From: Echinarachnius parma
Taxonomy: Eukaryota > Echinodermata > Echinoidea > Clypeasteroida > Echinarachniidae
Assembly: GCA_037951105.1 (NCBI GenBank)
Contig: JBAMJV010005472.1
Span: forward strand, 186,001 to 250,000
Direction of reading: 5' to 3'
DNA length: 64,000 nt
A program made the translations under genes and the position numbers. Of this stretch, positions 32,263 through 38,720 are shown one piece after another; the first letter of the stretch is position 1, and every line of letters starts with the position of its first letter. The notes under the pieces are model-generated. The model was not told where the DNA came from. It made no database searches and was given only the letters and a program-made list of their open reading frames with translations.

Positions 32263-34663
32263 TTTTTTTTTTTTTTTTTTTTTTTTGATTTTCGGGATTT
32301 TTCTGTTTGGATTGTGATCAAATGCTTATAAAATGATCACTTACAGCATTATAGCTTATTAGTAGCCCTTGAAATTCGAAAAAGAGCCCGGATAATTGTA
32401 CCCCCCGAAAGTTGGAAAAGTAGCCCCCGAAAATGGAGCCCCCGAAATAAAAATATTAATTTTTTCGCTGCTCAGGCACTTTTTTGACTGACAAAACACT
32501 GAAAATGACCCACACCTCAGGCACAAAAATGACGGACATCCTTGGTGAATTGACTCACACTAGAGTCAAAATTTTGACAGACAAAAGGTGGAAAATGACG
32601 CACATATTGACACACATCCGTAAATACGGAAACGATTTGAGAATGACAAAAACACCCACGCTCAACGCATGCAGCGAGCTTTGGCAGGAGCCGAGACATC
32701 ATGTCACTGCATGCACTGAGCCCTACTGATCGCTAGCGCGCTGGTGTGTGCACGCAGTCCAAGATCGCGGGCTGGGAACATATATCCTGTGAATCTGTAA
32801 TAAAACGGAGCAACTACCCAGCGCGACGTGCGTGCGAAACTTTGCAATGGCAAATTATGCGTGCAACTTATCACTGTTTTTTCCATAGCCAAATGATGTA
32901 CCATGACTTACCCCAAGTCATTTTTTTGACTGACATGGGTAGGATTATGACGCACACCTCGGTCACAAATTTGACCGACAAACCTTGTTAAATGAGGCAC
33001 ACCTGGGTCACAAATTTGACTGACCAAACCAGGGAATGACGCACCCATGTCGGGGGGTAGCAGGGTGGGACTTTACATTGACAAGTGCATAATCCTACAA
33101 AGAATCAATTAAAACATGTTTCAGGGCTATAACTTGTATGAATGTAAAAATGGACACTTCAAACCGTTTTCCCATAGGCATTTGCCATAGTCATAGAGTG
33201 CACTCACTCATGGAATAGAATGGACTATGTCCATCGACAAATCTATTGTTTTCATTGCCTCTTTTCCATTTACTTCACACTGTCTTTTAGTTTACAACAT
33301 TATTTACGTAAAACTAAAAGACTGATTGAGGCCATGAAAACAATAGATTTGTTGATCTAATTAACAATAAATTACATGTAGTTGGCTGTTGACACAGTCT
33401 TTACATTCACAAGTTTTGTACAGTTTATTAACAAAGGCAGCCAAGGACAAGGTAAACATGAAGTTAGCAACCAAAATGCATAAAACTAGGGAGATTGGGA
33501 TATTCACCATTCGACACTTAAAGGGGAATTCCACCCCAGAAATGTGATGTTTGCTATAAAATGAAGTGAATATGAAGAATCATGATCGAAAATCTGAGCC
33601 AAAACGTTATGTAAGGATGAACTTTGCTCTGATTTTTAGTATCGTTCGCAATTGCTATCGATCGTGATGTCACTTGCGAGCTGCAGCCATTTTGACTTCT
33701 ACATGGAAATTTTACAAAATTAAAATTTTCTTCATAACAAAGCAAATTTATGAGCTTACACATTCCAAAGAGGTTGGCCCATCGATATTCTTCTATGAAT
33801 TCGTGAAAACAAGCTGAGAAAATTTAATTTTTAGCAACGAAAATGAGAAATAAGTGTATTTTCATGTACTAAAGCCATGGCGAGTTGCTCGTCAATGATG
33901 TTGCATATGGCGGCAATTTTGAAACGATCGCTCATTACTACATGATGTTCAAATAGGTATAACTCCCGTGTTTGTTGTCCGATTTTGATCAAATTTTCAC
34001 CAATTATGATTCTTATTCTGCTTATTCAAATAACGAATAGTTTTATCAGGCCCGGAATACCCCTTTAACTCCGACAGCTCCCGGAGTCGGAGATGCGTGC
34101 CACTGCCAAGGGGTGCCATGCCGTCTCTCACACTGTAAAGAATTTTACATTGTAAATTTTGACAATAAATTTTATTGCTAAAATGTCAGAGAAAAACATA
34201 ATATTTCAGTATATTGATCCCCGGATCTGAAAATAAAACAATTATGTTTGATGGATTGAAATTCGTTCAGATACAGGCGGAATGTCCATAAATAAAGAAT
34301 TTTGAATACATATCGCGGCCATGGTAAATACAACAGAAATTACAACAGAAATTTTGTTTATTTTGTTTGCGTTCACTGTACTATACTGTATGTGCACCAC
34401 ACGCAGTGCGTAATCTTCAGTCATGAAGTCTGCACTACCAAGGAAGAAGAAGAAGAAGAAGAAGAAAAATATACCTGGAGCAGCTGCAAGTGCCGTGGAT
34501 TGTACGAATCGTCATCGATCTCCGGCCGGAGCTTCCGGCGTCTGCATGACTAACTTCCCGCACATAGATCCAAAGAGACCTCACAGCTCACGTCGGGCCA
34601 AGGAAAACCACCGTAAAAGTTTAAAACATATCTAGCTTACCTTCTGAGAACTCTCGCTTGCAT
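7760..34663 (-). CDS. PISD: Phosphatidylserine decarboxylase, whole gene (mitochondrial-type isoform, 8 coding exons)
   Basis: Converts phosphatidylserine to phosphatidylethanolamine at the inner mitochondrial membrane. Coding exons, in transcript order: 34641-34663, 29007-29125, 27705-27916, 12993-13229, 11882-12019, 10782-10926, 9334-9494, 7760-7993. All junctions are GT-AG and phases agree, giving 422 aa, close to the vertebrate protein (about 410). The N-terminus (from [12 protein letters not shown]) is Arg-rich and lacks acidic residues, like a mitochondrial presequence. A single membrane segment (about residues 145-165, [15 protein letters not shown]) follows. Family signatures: VSPCDGK with the catalytic Asp, [13 protein letters not shown] with the catalytic His, [13 protein letters not shown], and FNLGST near the C-terminus, where chain cleavage makes the pyruvoyl group. 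These roles come from the known PSD family. An alternative first exon lies at 13942-14277. Divergent neighbour: the EF-hand gene at 38.7 kb. Confidence 0.93.
8438..8718. mobile_element. 281-bp TIR element (CATACTTGCCAAC ends)
   Basis: Ends are AGCATACTTGCCAACATTTG and ACAGTTGGCAAGTATGTA. The interior includes a GC-rich hairpin (GGGGGCCGCCAGGCCCCC). Lies in the last PISD intron. Confidence 0.83.
9013..9290. mobile_element. TIR element, family C, copy 1 (beside PISD exon 7)
   Basis: The left end is AGTTGAACATAACTCTAAG. The right end is TTCAACTTAAGAGTTATG, followed by AGGATCTTTGTGAAACACC. It stops about 45 bases from the exon 7 donor. Confidence 0.8.
9334..9494 (-). CDS. PISD: PISD coding exon 7
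   Basis: It encodes [30 protein letters not shown] and [13 protein letters not shown], ending YCDQ. The last of these is one of the most conserved blocks of mitochondrial PSD. The acceptor is ctcccaacag and the donor CAG|gtaagc, phases 1 in and 0 out. Two decayed copies of its 5' end lie upstream at about 9571-9610 and 9905-10000. Confidence 0.97.
9571..10000 (-). pseudogene. Two decayed copies of the 5' part of PISD exon 7
   Basis: Copies lie at about 9571-9610 (GGTTGACAGACAACAGTTCACC) and 9905-10000. On the minus strand the second reads [14 protein letters not shown] then GLFNFND, with two extra codons relative to the real exon. Both lack the conserved SLTAVGATN half, so they cannot replace the real exon. 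They sit in the intron just upstream of exon 7. Confidence 0.82.
9697..9812. repeat. Palindromic tRNA-like element with two opposed B boxes
   Basis: GGTCTGGGGTTCGATTCCC (plus) and its inverse at 9700-9722 (GGGAATCGAACCCGAGACC) flank a tRNA-like middle with an A-box-like TGGCTCAATGTGTTAAAC and an anticodon-like stem-loop (CCGG-TCTAGCA-ATCCGG). AATAGGCTTCGC occurs at both ends in inverse orientation. It is not a functional tRNA as arranged. More likely a SINE-type head duplicated in inverse. Confidence 0.65.
10005..10317 (-). mobile_element. tRNA-derived SINE, diverged copy 3
   Basis: It shares GCACTCTACCAG, ATTGACTGTCTTGCTGAAGG and TACCAATCTTGCAACTACAT with the other copies. Old and shortened. 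Lies in a PISD intron. Confidence 0.65.
10782..10926 (-). CDS. PISD: PISD coding exon 6 (catalytic His)
   Basis: It encodes 48 codons plus one base: [17 protein letters not shown], then [12 protein letters not shown], ending THRRHFP-G. The YHRFHSP motif holds the conserved histidine of the family. It is too short to stand out as an open frame but is flanked by a clear acceptor (ttttctctccag) and donor (CTG|gttagt). Confidence 0.96.
11882..12019 (-). CDS. PISD: PISD coding exon 5 (catalytic Asp)
   Basis: It encodes 46 codons from [14 protein letters not shown] through [14 protein letters not shown] to a linker of Asn and Ser. The SPCDGK motif carries the catalytic aspartate of the PSD family. 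The acceptor (tttgtgctcag) and donor (GAG|gtactg) are in phase 0. Confidence 0.97.
12993..13229 (-). CDS. PISD: PISD coding exon 4
   Basis: It encodes 79 codons with clear homology to the vertebrate enzyme: [17 protein letters not shown], then [14 protein letters not shown], then [16 protein letters not shown]. The acceptor is ttggaacag and the donor CTG|gtaatt, both phase 0. This is the common exon joined by both alternative upstream exons. Confidence 0.97.
13942..14277 (-). CDS. PISD: PISD alternative first exon (non-mitochondrial N-terminus)
   Basis: A 112-codon open exon starts at the ATG at 14275-14277 and ends at a strong donor (ATATATT|gtgagt) in phase 0. Joining it to exon 4 gives [12 protein letters not shown] without breaking frame, for a 416-aa protein. 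The first 33 residues (from [15 protein letters not shown]) are strongly hydrophobic, and a second hydrophobic patch follows ([10 protein letters not shown]). There is no Arg-rich presequence. CpG-rich DNA sits just upstream, as for a promoter. Human PISD makes splice isoforms sent to mitochondria or lipid droplets, so an alternative location (ER or lipid droplet) is a reasonable inference. It could also be a small separate gene, but the donor and phase argue for splicing. Confidence 0.78.
14278..14700 (-). promoter_or_regulatory. Putative internal PISD promoter (CpG-rich)
   Basis: The block upstream of the alternative first exon is much richer in CpG and GC than its surroundings, especially 14315-14450 (for example GAGCCGCGCCTACCCGGCG). 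It is the only such block in the 14.5-kb intron apart from the transposon. I see no TATA box at a convincing distance. The promoter role is inferred. Confidence 0.5.
14700..17600. other. PISD intron 3 / intergenic-like DNA
   Basis: No exon recognised. Contains a G20 tract and trinucleotide tracts. Parts (15060-15340) look repeat-like but no ends could be defined. Confidence 0.5.
16830..16990. repeat. ATT/ACT trinucleotide-rich tract
   Basis: TTATTATTATTATTATTA, then CTACTACTACTACTAC. It gives rise to Asn/Ile-rich spurious frames. Confidence 0.85.
17604..17950 (-). mobile_element. tRNA-derived SINE, copy 1
   Basis: On the minus strand the head resembles a tRNA (TGGTAGAGCGCATGCTTTCC). The body follows, with CATACTAGCCAATTACGGCG and TTACCCATGGTCATCAGG on the plus strand, and an AT-rich tail at 17604. 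Pol III-type non-autonomous retroelement. Confidence 0.78.
18815..18962 (-). mobile_element. tRNA-derived SINE fragment with a CA satellite
   Basis: ATTACCATGGTCATTGGATA starts it. A CA repeat (18835-18869) replaces part of the body, then CCTGGGGAGCATTCCAGCCA. The head is missing. Confidence 0.6.
19413..19514. repeat. Cluster of eight CCATGG palindromes in 100 bp
   Basis: ACCATGGT and variants recur eight times, with spacers such as AATA, GTA and TTTC. Almost every copy is in an A/T-flanked palindrome. Confidence 0.8.
19988..20546. mobile_element. 550-bp TIR element, family A, copy 1
   Basis: Terminal inverted repeats TTAAAGGGAAAGTTGAGTA and the complement of ACTCAACGGTACCTTTAA. No coding capacity. 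Internal marker: TTCAGCCGTTTCTGAACC. Confidence 0.85.
21420..22480. repeat. Diverged tandem repeat (unit about 170-230 bp), interrupted by a TIR element
   Basis: Shared phrases recur three times: GATGGCAGTATTG then AATTGCTGTGGAGCCATGTT, then ACAAATTGATGTGT and CCCTAGGGAATGCATAA. The last unit runs up to the Harbinger left end. Confidence 0.75.
21622..22165. mobile_element. 550-bp TIR element, family A, copy 2
   Basis: TIRs TTAAAGGGGTAGTTTAGTTT and its inverse, AAACTAAACTACCCCTTTAA, are nearly perfect. It sits inside a unit of a diverged tandem repeat (21420-22470), which shows it inserted after that duplication. Confidence 0.88.
23020..23100 (+). promoter_or_regulatory. TATA-type core promoter of the Harbinger accessory gene
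   Basis: TATATAAAAG lies at about 23025-23034, within a GC-rich setting (GGGAGGGAG before, CCGGGCCTGG after) and about 70 bases before the ATG at 23101. Spacing is typical for a TATA promoter with a short leader. Confidence 0.6.
23101..23390 (+). pseudogene. Harbinger accessory (Myb-like) ORF remnant
   Basis: The ATG at 23101 opens [19 protein letters not shown]. An in-frame TAG at 23200-23202 interrupts it, and the same frame then continues ([19 protein letters not shown], later [13 protein letters not shown]) to a TAG near 23388. It runs straight into transposase sequence on the other strand, so an internal deletion has joined the two convergent genes. The name rests on position; I see no complete Myb helix. 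Confidence 0.55.
23390..23933 (-). pseudogene. Harbinger transposase fragment
   Basis: The N-terminal part contains [18 protein letters not shown] and [18 protein letters not shown], typical of PIF/Harbinger transposases. A second frame holds [20 protein letters not shown], then [20 protein letters not shown]. These pieces are in separate frames with at least one internal deletion (the segment after HAVGAI is missing). The coding region stops near 23390, well before the rest of the DDE domain. At 23921 the 5' side is cut by the ACGCGTGGGAC-bearing insertion. Confidence 0.8.
23921..25253. repeat. AT-rich insert carrying eight ACGCGTGGGAC motifs in both orientations
   Basis: ACGCGTGGGAC starts at 23921, 24086, 24281, 24296 and 25071. 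The reverse, GTCCCACGCGT, starts at 24881, 24900 and 25243. The first and last copies form inverted ends (CGCGTGGGACATC). No long ORF is present. It splits the Harbinger transposase gene region, so it looks like an insertion, perhaps a non-autonomous DNA element with repeated transposase-binding motifs. Confidence 0.7.
25906..26535 (-). mobile_element. Repeat of the GCCTCCG family carrying DR1 motifs (copy 1)
   Basis: The ends are TTCGACTGCGTGCAGTCGAA with TGATGTCTCCGTCATTGCG at the left, and ACATAATGCCTCCGGCAA then CGTAACGGAGGCAT at the right. Inside are three or four diverged units of about 130-150 bp containing TTGACCTCATGACC and CTTGAGAT. Perfect TGACCTTTGACCT occurs at 26184, 26327 and 26334. 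An opposite-oriented copy lies at 49391-50071. Confidence 0.8.
26540..27380. other. PISD intron 3, right part, no feature seen
   Basis: AT-rich, unique-looking, without splice-bounded open frames that I can support. Confidence 0.5.
27385..27677. mobile_element. TIR element, family C, copy 2 (beside PISD exon 3)
   Basis: Ends: GGGTTCACAAAGATCCTAAG and CTTAGGATCTCTGTGAAACA. It shares the core AATACTTGCATTTTTGC with copy 1 and stops 28 bases from the exon 3 donor. Confidence 0.83.
27705..27916 (-). CDS. PISD: PISD coding exon 3 (membrane anchor)
   Basis: It encodes a run of nine serines, then [13 protein letters not shown] and a hydrophobic anchor, then a basic stretch (HIKRREER), ending AKDWQ. 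It resembles the vertebrate PISD segment ahead of the conserved ALYKSVP block. The acceptor (cccttcgaatgtag) and donor (CAG|gtatta) fit, and phase 0 out joins exon 4. A 290-bp TIR element ends about 28 bases beyond the donor, and a decayed copy of this exon's 5' part lies at 28556-28612. Confidence 0.88.
27952..28505. mobile_element. 550-bp TIR element, family A, copy 3
   Basis: It begins TTAAAGGGATAGTTGAGTA and is very close in sequence to copy 1. The right TIR is shortened (ends ACCAAAACTCAAAA). It lies between PISD exon 3 and its ghost copy. Confidence 0.85.
28556..28612 (-). pseudogene. Decayed copy of the 5' part of PISD exon 3
   Basis: AGGAGCACCAGTAACCACGT, then AAACCAACCGAAGATCTACT, matches exon 3 at about 27841-27885. 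It lies upstream in the same intron, with a 550-bp TIR element (27952-28505) between real exon and copy. The rest of the exon is missing. Confidence 0.75.
29007..29125 (-). CDS. PISD: PISD coding exon 2 (presequence)
   Basis: The acceptor is pyrimidine-rich (ttttccttttaaag). The donor is CTGGCAG|gtaaac. The exon is 119 bases, phase 2 in and 1 out, 39 full codons, rich in Arg, His and Ser with only one Asp ([13 protein letters not shown] to HCSRQRLA). This is typical of a poorly conserved targeting sequence, so support is from splicing phase rather than homology. Confidence 0.75.
29230..30127. mobile_element. About 900-bp repeat ending in GCTCATCCGGC with internal tandem units
   Basis: TAGCGCTCATCCGGC (left) and GGGCCGGATGAGCTA (right) are inverted ends. 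Inside are an AAAT-rich tract (29400-29560), two nearly identical 140-bp units (29570-29880, AATTCTGTGTAGAAGTTTAG) and a GGAC/GGAAGGAC satellite (30011-30073). It is similar in plan to the GCCTCCG family (shared ACGGACGGACGG). Confidence 0.78.
29400..29560. repeat. AAAT tetranucleotide tract
   Basis: AATAAATAAATAAATAAATA with variation. Similar shorter tract at 10631-10665. Confidence 0.9.
30370..31218. mobile_element. Foldback element with 330-bp inverted arms
   Basis: The arms at about 30370-30695 and 30893-31218 are close inverse copies (from TAGATCGACAAATC and GCGCTTTCATGGCCTC to GACATGTCTTTTTGACGC). Each arm carries the same 72-codon frame, opening [13 protein letters not shown]. The middle is GC-rich (CCCCGGCCCGCCCAGCCC) and has its own smaller inverted repeat (AAATACAACAAAATTAGCG). 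Confidence 0.85.
31644..31857. mobile_element. TIR element, family D, copy 1
   Basis: The ends are AAGCCCTCCGCACACAG and GATTGCGGAGGGCTTT, with the inner repeat GACTCGACCCGATCCGACTG. Lies in PISD intron 1. Confidence 0.8.
32044..33090. mobile_element. 1.05-kb TIR element with internal repeats
   Basis: About 47-bp inverted ends: ATGCACTTGTCAATGTAAAG with CCCCCCGGCATGGGTGCG, and the inverse at 33040-33090. The inside has repeated GACGCACACCTCAGGCAC-like phrases and an ATTCGCCCCCGAA repeat that runs into A and T tracts (32212-32286). Confidence 0.83.
33230..33360. mobile_element. Small relative of the foldback element (about 130 bp)
   Basis: The ends are ATCGACAAATCTATTGTTTT and the inverse, AAAACAATAGATTTGTTGAT, with GAGGCCATGAAAAC as in the large element. 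Confidence 0.8.
33519..34068. mobile_element. 550-bp TIR element, family B, copy 1
   Basis: TIRs are TTAAAGGGGAATTCCACCCC and GGAATACCCCTTTAA. Internal marker: GAATCATGATCGAAAATCTG. It lies in PISD intron 1. Confidence 0.85.
34641..34663 (-). CDS. PISD: PISD coding exon 1 (start of mitochondrial presequence)
   Basis: The ATG at 34661-34663 opens MQARVLR plus two bases, followed by a consensus donor (AG|gtaagct). The two-base overhang matches the one-base acceptor phase of exon 2, which rebuilds an Arg codon. The assignment rests on phase, donor quality and presequence-like composition. At only 23 coding bases it is the least certain PISD exon. It lies between two identical inverted repeat arms. 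Confidence 0.68.
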
Positions 34664-34860
34664 CCTGATGATTTGGGATATTACTCGAAGAAATGACAGC
34701 GGCTAGTCGGTTGTTTAAACTAGATGTATAGTAGTGGAATTTCTATCGTAGATGGTTGATCGCACAACGCGTAGTAGCGTGGGCTAAACTATTGCGTAAT
34801 CACACAGTCATGTAACAGGCCGGTACCATGTGCAATATGTGCAGTGCATTGGCCTGGTAC
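34664..34860 (-). promoter_or_regulatory. Putative 5' UTR and promoter of the mitochondrial PISD transcript
   Basis: This is the region directly upstream of the exon 1 ATG. No transcription start can be fixed from sequence. It contains short CpG motifs (GCACAACGCGTAGTAGCG near 34752) and is bounded on the far side by a 46-base G tract. Confidence 0.35.
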
Positions 34861-34894
34861 TAATGCATGCATAATAATCGTTGTGTAATTATAC

Positions 34895-34908
<14 letters not shown>

Positions 34909-34954
<46 letters not shown>
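34909..34954 (+). repeat. 46-base G tract
   Basis: An unbroken run of G following a GT repeat, about 250 bases upstream of the PISD exon 1 ATG (in the sense of the minus-strand gene). It may form G-quadruplex structures. Confidence 0.9.
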
Positions 34955-34956
<2 letters not shown>

Positions 34957-36168
34957 CACTTTTGTTTTCTCAGTTTACTTTACCACACTTTTTACCATAC
35001 TTTTTTCCCCGAAATAAAACATCAAAAGACAATTGAGTATAAAAGGTAACATTGCAACTTTACATAAACCTATATAGCCTTATAAATTATAAATCTAATG
35101 TATATTTCATCCACTCTTTAGACAACAAACAACTAAAACAGGGGGTCATTTTAATGGTACAAGGAACAAAAGCCTGCTCCTCCCTCGCACCCCCCCCCCC
35201 CCCACCTCTTTGAATAAAGATTTAAAATAATTTGTAGTTATGCGTATAGGCTTTGTAATTTCTGTTGTATTTACCATGGCCGCGATATGTATTCAAAATT
35301 CTTTATTTATGGACATTCCGCCTGTATCTGAACGAATTTCAATCCATCAAACATAATTGTTTTATTTTCAGATCCGGGGATCAATATACTGAAATATTAT
35401 GTTTTTCTCTGACATTTTAGCAATAAAATTTATTGTCAAAATTTATCGTCAATTTCAAGTTTATTTAATCAAACATAAACAATATACAAAGGTTACACAC
35501 TTATTTATGATTCAGGCCCAAGAAGCAAATGCTTATTGACAAAATGTAATAATGTTCAATCGATCCATATATAGGGGAACGGGAAAATGATAGAAATACA
35601 CACAAACACGCAATGCACACAAACACATATATATATGGTTACACATCAGTCATCAGTCGTATAACCCCATATAACGTCATGTGATAATCAATTTGATATG
35701 AAAGTGACGTTATACTTATCATATAATTTTACACAGGTATCTACATATCGATTTAAGACATATTTCTTACACAAACATTTCAAACGAGTTTGTATATTTT
35801 CACTAAGTAAAGTCCATTCTTATAGCTTGCATATACGTTGTGCGAACGAGAGGTTGATGTATATTTCGTTGGGTTCTAGTTTGATATGAATGATAAACAA
35901 AATTAGGGTGTAACATATTTTCAAATAAAACGTTGGGGCAATATTTTGAAGTTTATACCTACAAAGGAGCGTATATCCATAGTTATGTGTTCTGTCAATG
36001 GGAGAACATTCATTTTAATGAATAAGGGCAAGCTTGACATATCAAACTATGATTTCGTTATTATTCACGTTGCCTTTTTTGTATATGCTCAATTTCATCA
36101 AATGTGTTTTTAAAGTATTACCCCAAATCATATTACACTATTCTAAAATCTAAATGGGACTGTATTAA

Positions 36169-36473
36169 ACTATGAAACAATAATAACAATTATCATAATA
36201 AACTGAATATCTTAATTTCAACAAAATCCCAATGCTCCTTGAAATCTTTGATGATACATTATCAATGTGATCCAATCTAAAAAATCATTTATAAAATGTA
36301 ATACTCCCAAGAATTTGTCTGTGCTTGGGATTATTCAATTTTATAAATGATTCTTTAGATTGGATTGATATCACATTGATAATGTATCATCACAGATTTC
36401 AAGGAGCATTGGGATTTTGTTGAAATTAAGATATTCAGTTTATTATGATAATTGTTATTATTGTTCCATAGTT
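36169..36473. repeat. Near-perfect hairpin, arms about 138 bp
   Basis: The left arm (ACTATGAAACAATAATAAC to AAAAATCATTTATAAAAT) and right arm (ATTTTATAAATGATTCTTT to GTTATTATTGTTCCATAGT) are inverse copies, with a loop of about 25 bases around CTCCCAAGAATTTGTCTG. It is probably a foldback or MITE element. Confidence 0.85.
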
Positions 36474-36559
36474 TTTTTCTAATTTTGTTTGTTCAATAAA
36501 ATGGAAATTTCCTCAGGAACCCTCTTACATGTATCTTGTGCGAAATATAACATATTTTG

Positions 36560-36960
36560 TTTTATCATAATTCAAAAATAATGTTTTACTTTTATACCAT
36601 TCAATTTCCTTATTTCGCTTTTTAAATGTTGAGTCAAATGTATTACATGCATATTCTTATCAATAATTACAGCGGTATCGTCGGCGAACAATGAACATGT
36701 TTAACAATTTACTACAATTTACAATATAATTTACAAACCAGAAAAGGAGGGGTCCCAAAACTGAGCCTTGGGGATACGCCAATTTTTACTCCTTGGAGGT
36801 ATATAATGGACACCATCGTCCACCACATATACTGCTTTCTATAGTGTTGTAACTTCTAAGAATTGAGCAATGGAGGTCGATGGTGTCAAAGGCCTTTGAG
36901 AGGTCCATAGAATTAGATCACACAAATCTTGAGGCGCTATCTCTAAAAAATAATTTCAAC
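36560..36960 (-). pseudogene. LINE (non-LTR retrotransposon) reverse-transcriptase fragment
   Basis: On the minus strand: SMDLSKAFDTIDLHCSIL, then YPQGSVLGPLLF, then LFADDTAVIIDK. These are conserved RT blocks, including the active-site F-A-D-D. The order is right, but spacing between blocks is shortened and frames change, so it is an internally deleted remnant. Jockey/CR1-like by motif style. The clade is uncertain. Confidence 0.8.
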
Positions 36961-36969
36961 CCAAATCCG

Positions 36970-37890
36970 CTTGCAGTAAACTCTCATTAGCGTTGCATGT
37001 GCATGCCTTGTTGTTTTCTTCTTAGCATATACTTATATGTTTATCAACGAGACAGCTAATTATGATTATTATGATATTATGATATTACTTGATTGCATCC
37101 TTCACAATCCTTTAAAACTTTAAACAAATCTTATCAACCCTATATTAGTCAGTCTGTTCATAATACATGTAGTTAGATCTTGCTCATACTAAACCTGTAA
37201 CTTTATAATGCCATCTAGGCTATTTCGGACGATACATTTCAATGTTCGTTTGTAATTACGGAGTAGGACCATGCTGAAACTATTTTGTACCAGTCATCTA
37301 AAGCATAACTTTACATTTTCAAATTAAAATAGAATTCATCCGTCACCATTCCTCATGATTTTTGCACAAACGGTTTTCTTTTTATGTTGAGTATAAGCGC
37401 AATTAATGAATTATAAGCGTAATACTGTGTATAAAACTTAATTTTGAATGACTAATTCCTCTTGAATGAGATGCCCTGAATGTACCATACTCCCCATACT
37501 ATGCCATAGACATATACTGCTCCCATAATCAATATGGAGCTATTACTAAATATAAAGATCCTAAAGAATATAAACACTCTGACATGAAAGTAGATAATAA
37601 CCCCAATAACCCTGCCGCGAACCATATAAGAACCCTCCTGTGCTTACATAGTACGTAGCAACGCGGAATACAATGCCCCCTCGCTAGTAAACAACTCCAT
37701 TGTGTGTGATCACTGAATCATGCATTCACATGTGTTTACTGACTGTATTATGCGGGCTGAGGCGGTGCAATTGACATAATTATCATGTTATTTACGATGA
37801 CGTTCGAAGAAGCGAGTTATATTTGGCTTTCCCAAATATTTTGAAGCTATCGACAGTTGATTTGTTTTACTTCATGTTCTTCAATCCTTC
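36970..37890. other. Divergent PISD / EF-hand intergenic region
   Basis: No coding sequence seen. The stretch around 37600-37900 is richer in CpG (for example GCAACGCGGAATACAATG) and may include the EF-hand gene promoter; this is inference. Confidence 0.45.
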
Positions 37891-37892
37891 AT

Positions 37893-38720
37893 AACAGACA
37901 ACGTGATATACAAGGAGAGCACAATAAAGTGACTATATTATCGTGTTTATAAGGTGAGTAAATGCTAAACGAACGCCCTTTCCGTATGAGGTACCAGTTG
38001 AAGCGGTGCAGTCGGCCAGAGGAATGGGAGAGGGGTGCGTCAATGCACCCCATAACAACTTTGCATATTTACAGGTGTTTCCCTTTTTACAGGGATCGAT
38101 GGGAATGTGAATGTGAATTTGCACTGTTATTTTCAGTTGTTCATGTGCATTGTTATTTTAATTTGTTCATATGCACATGCAGCCATGACAAATTAGTTAT
38201 ATAGTTTTGTTATTTGTCTTAATTGCACTGCACCGCGAGCTGAGATGAGATAAAAACTTTATTTACAAATATATAGTCTGATGACTGACTTACAGACTTT
38301 ACAATCCAGATCCCTTTTATTTTGATACATTTTAGCCATTCACAATTTTGTCATCATTACAATTTGTATATCAGATTTAATATGCTTTCATTTTGGTTTG
38401 GAAATATATCATCTTGTATAGTATATTGTATGTTTTTACGTTTGTTTTGGTCATTTTTCAAAATAAAGGATGCTAGATAAAAGTATGTATATGGATCAAC
38501 TGTATTTTGATAATTTATATTCAAAGAGAGAATTATGTATGAAAATATAAAAGTTATATATTTTGCTAATGTCCAACTATAATGCATATTTTCTAATTGC
38601 ATTTCAGGACACTACTAAATTTCATCAAGCACACCCAAATACTAGTATATGATATGGTAGATATTTCAAATCATCATTGACAATTTCAACTCAAATAACG
38701 AGAGATATTTAAACAGCATC
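37893..38720 (+). other. Possible 5' UTR of the EF-hand gene (split by an intron)
   Basis: A consensus donor (TTTATAAG|gtgagt, about 37952) and an acceptor (ctaattgcatttcag, ending about 38607) could join a non-coding first exon to a leader running into the ATG at 38721. The transcription start is unknown. This is inferred from splice-like motifs only. Confidence 0.35.

Larger units (their letters stand above)
34152..35446. repeat. Two identical 193-bp inverted arms around PISD exon 1
   Basis: The left arm (34152-34344) and right arm (35254-35446) are exact or nearly exact inverse copies as far as I can read (for example CCATGGCCGCGATATGTATT and TTCAGATCCGGGGATCAAT). The 0.9-kb between them contains the PISD exon 1 ATG and donor, its presumed promoter, and the 46-base G tract. 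Confidence 0.85.

Noticed and set aside
31925-32331. Overlapping frames rich in Lys or Phe
   Set aside because: They run through A and T tracts within a TIR element.
34423-34635. Basic 70-codon plus-strand frame starting [11 protein letters not shown]
   Set aside because: It rests on a GAA/AAG repeat and lies in the inverted-repeat interval antisense to PISD intron 1. No partner exon or domain.
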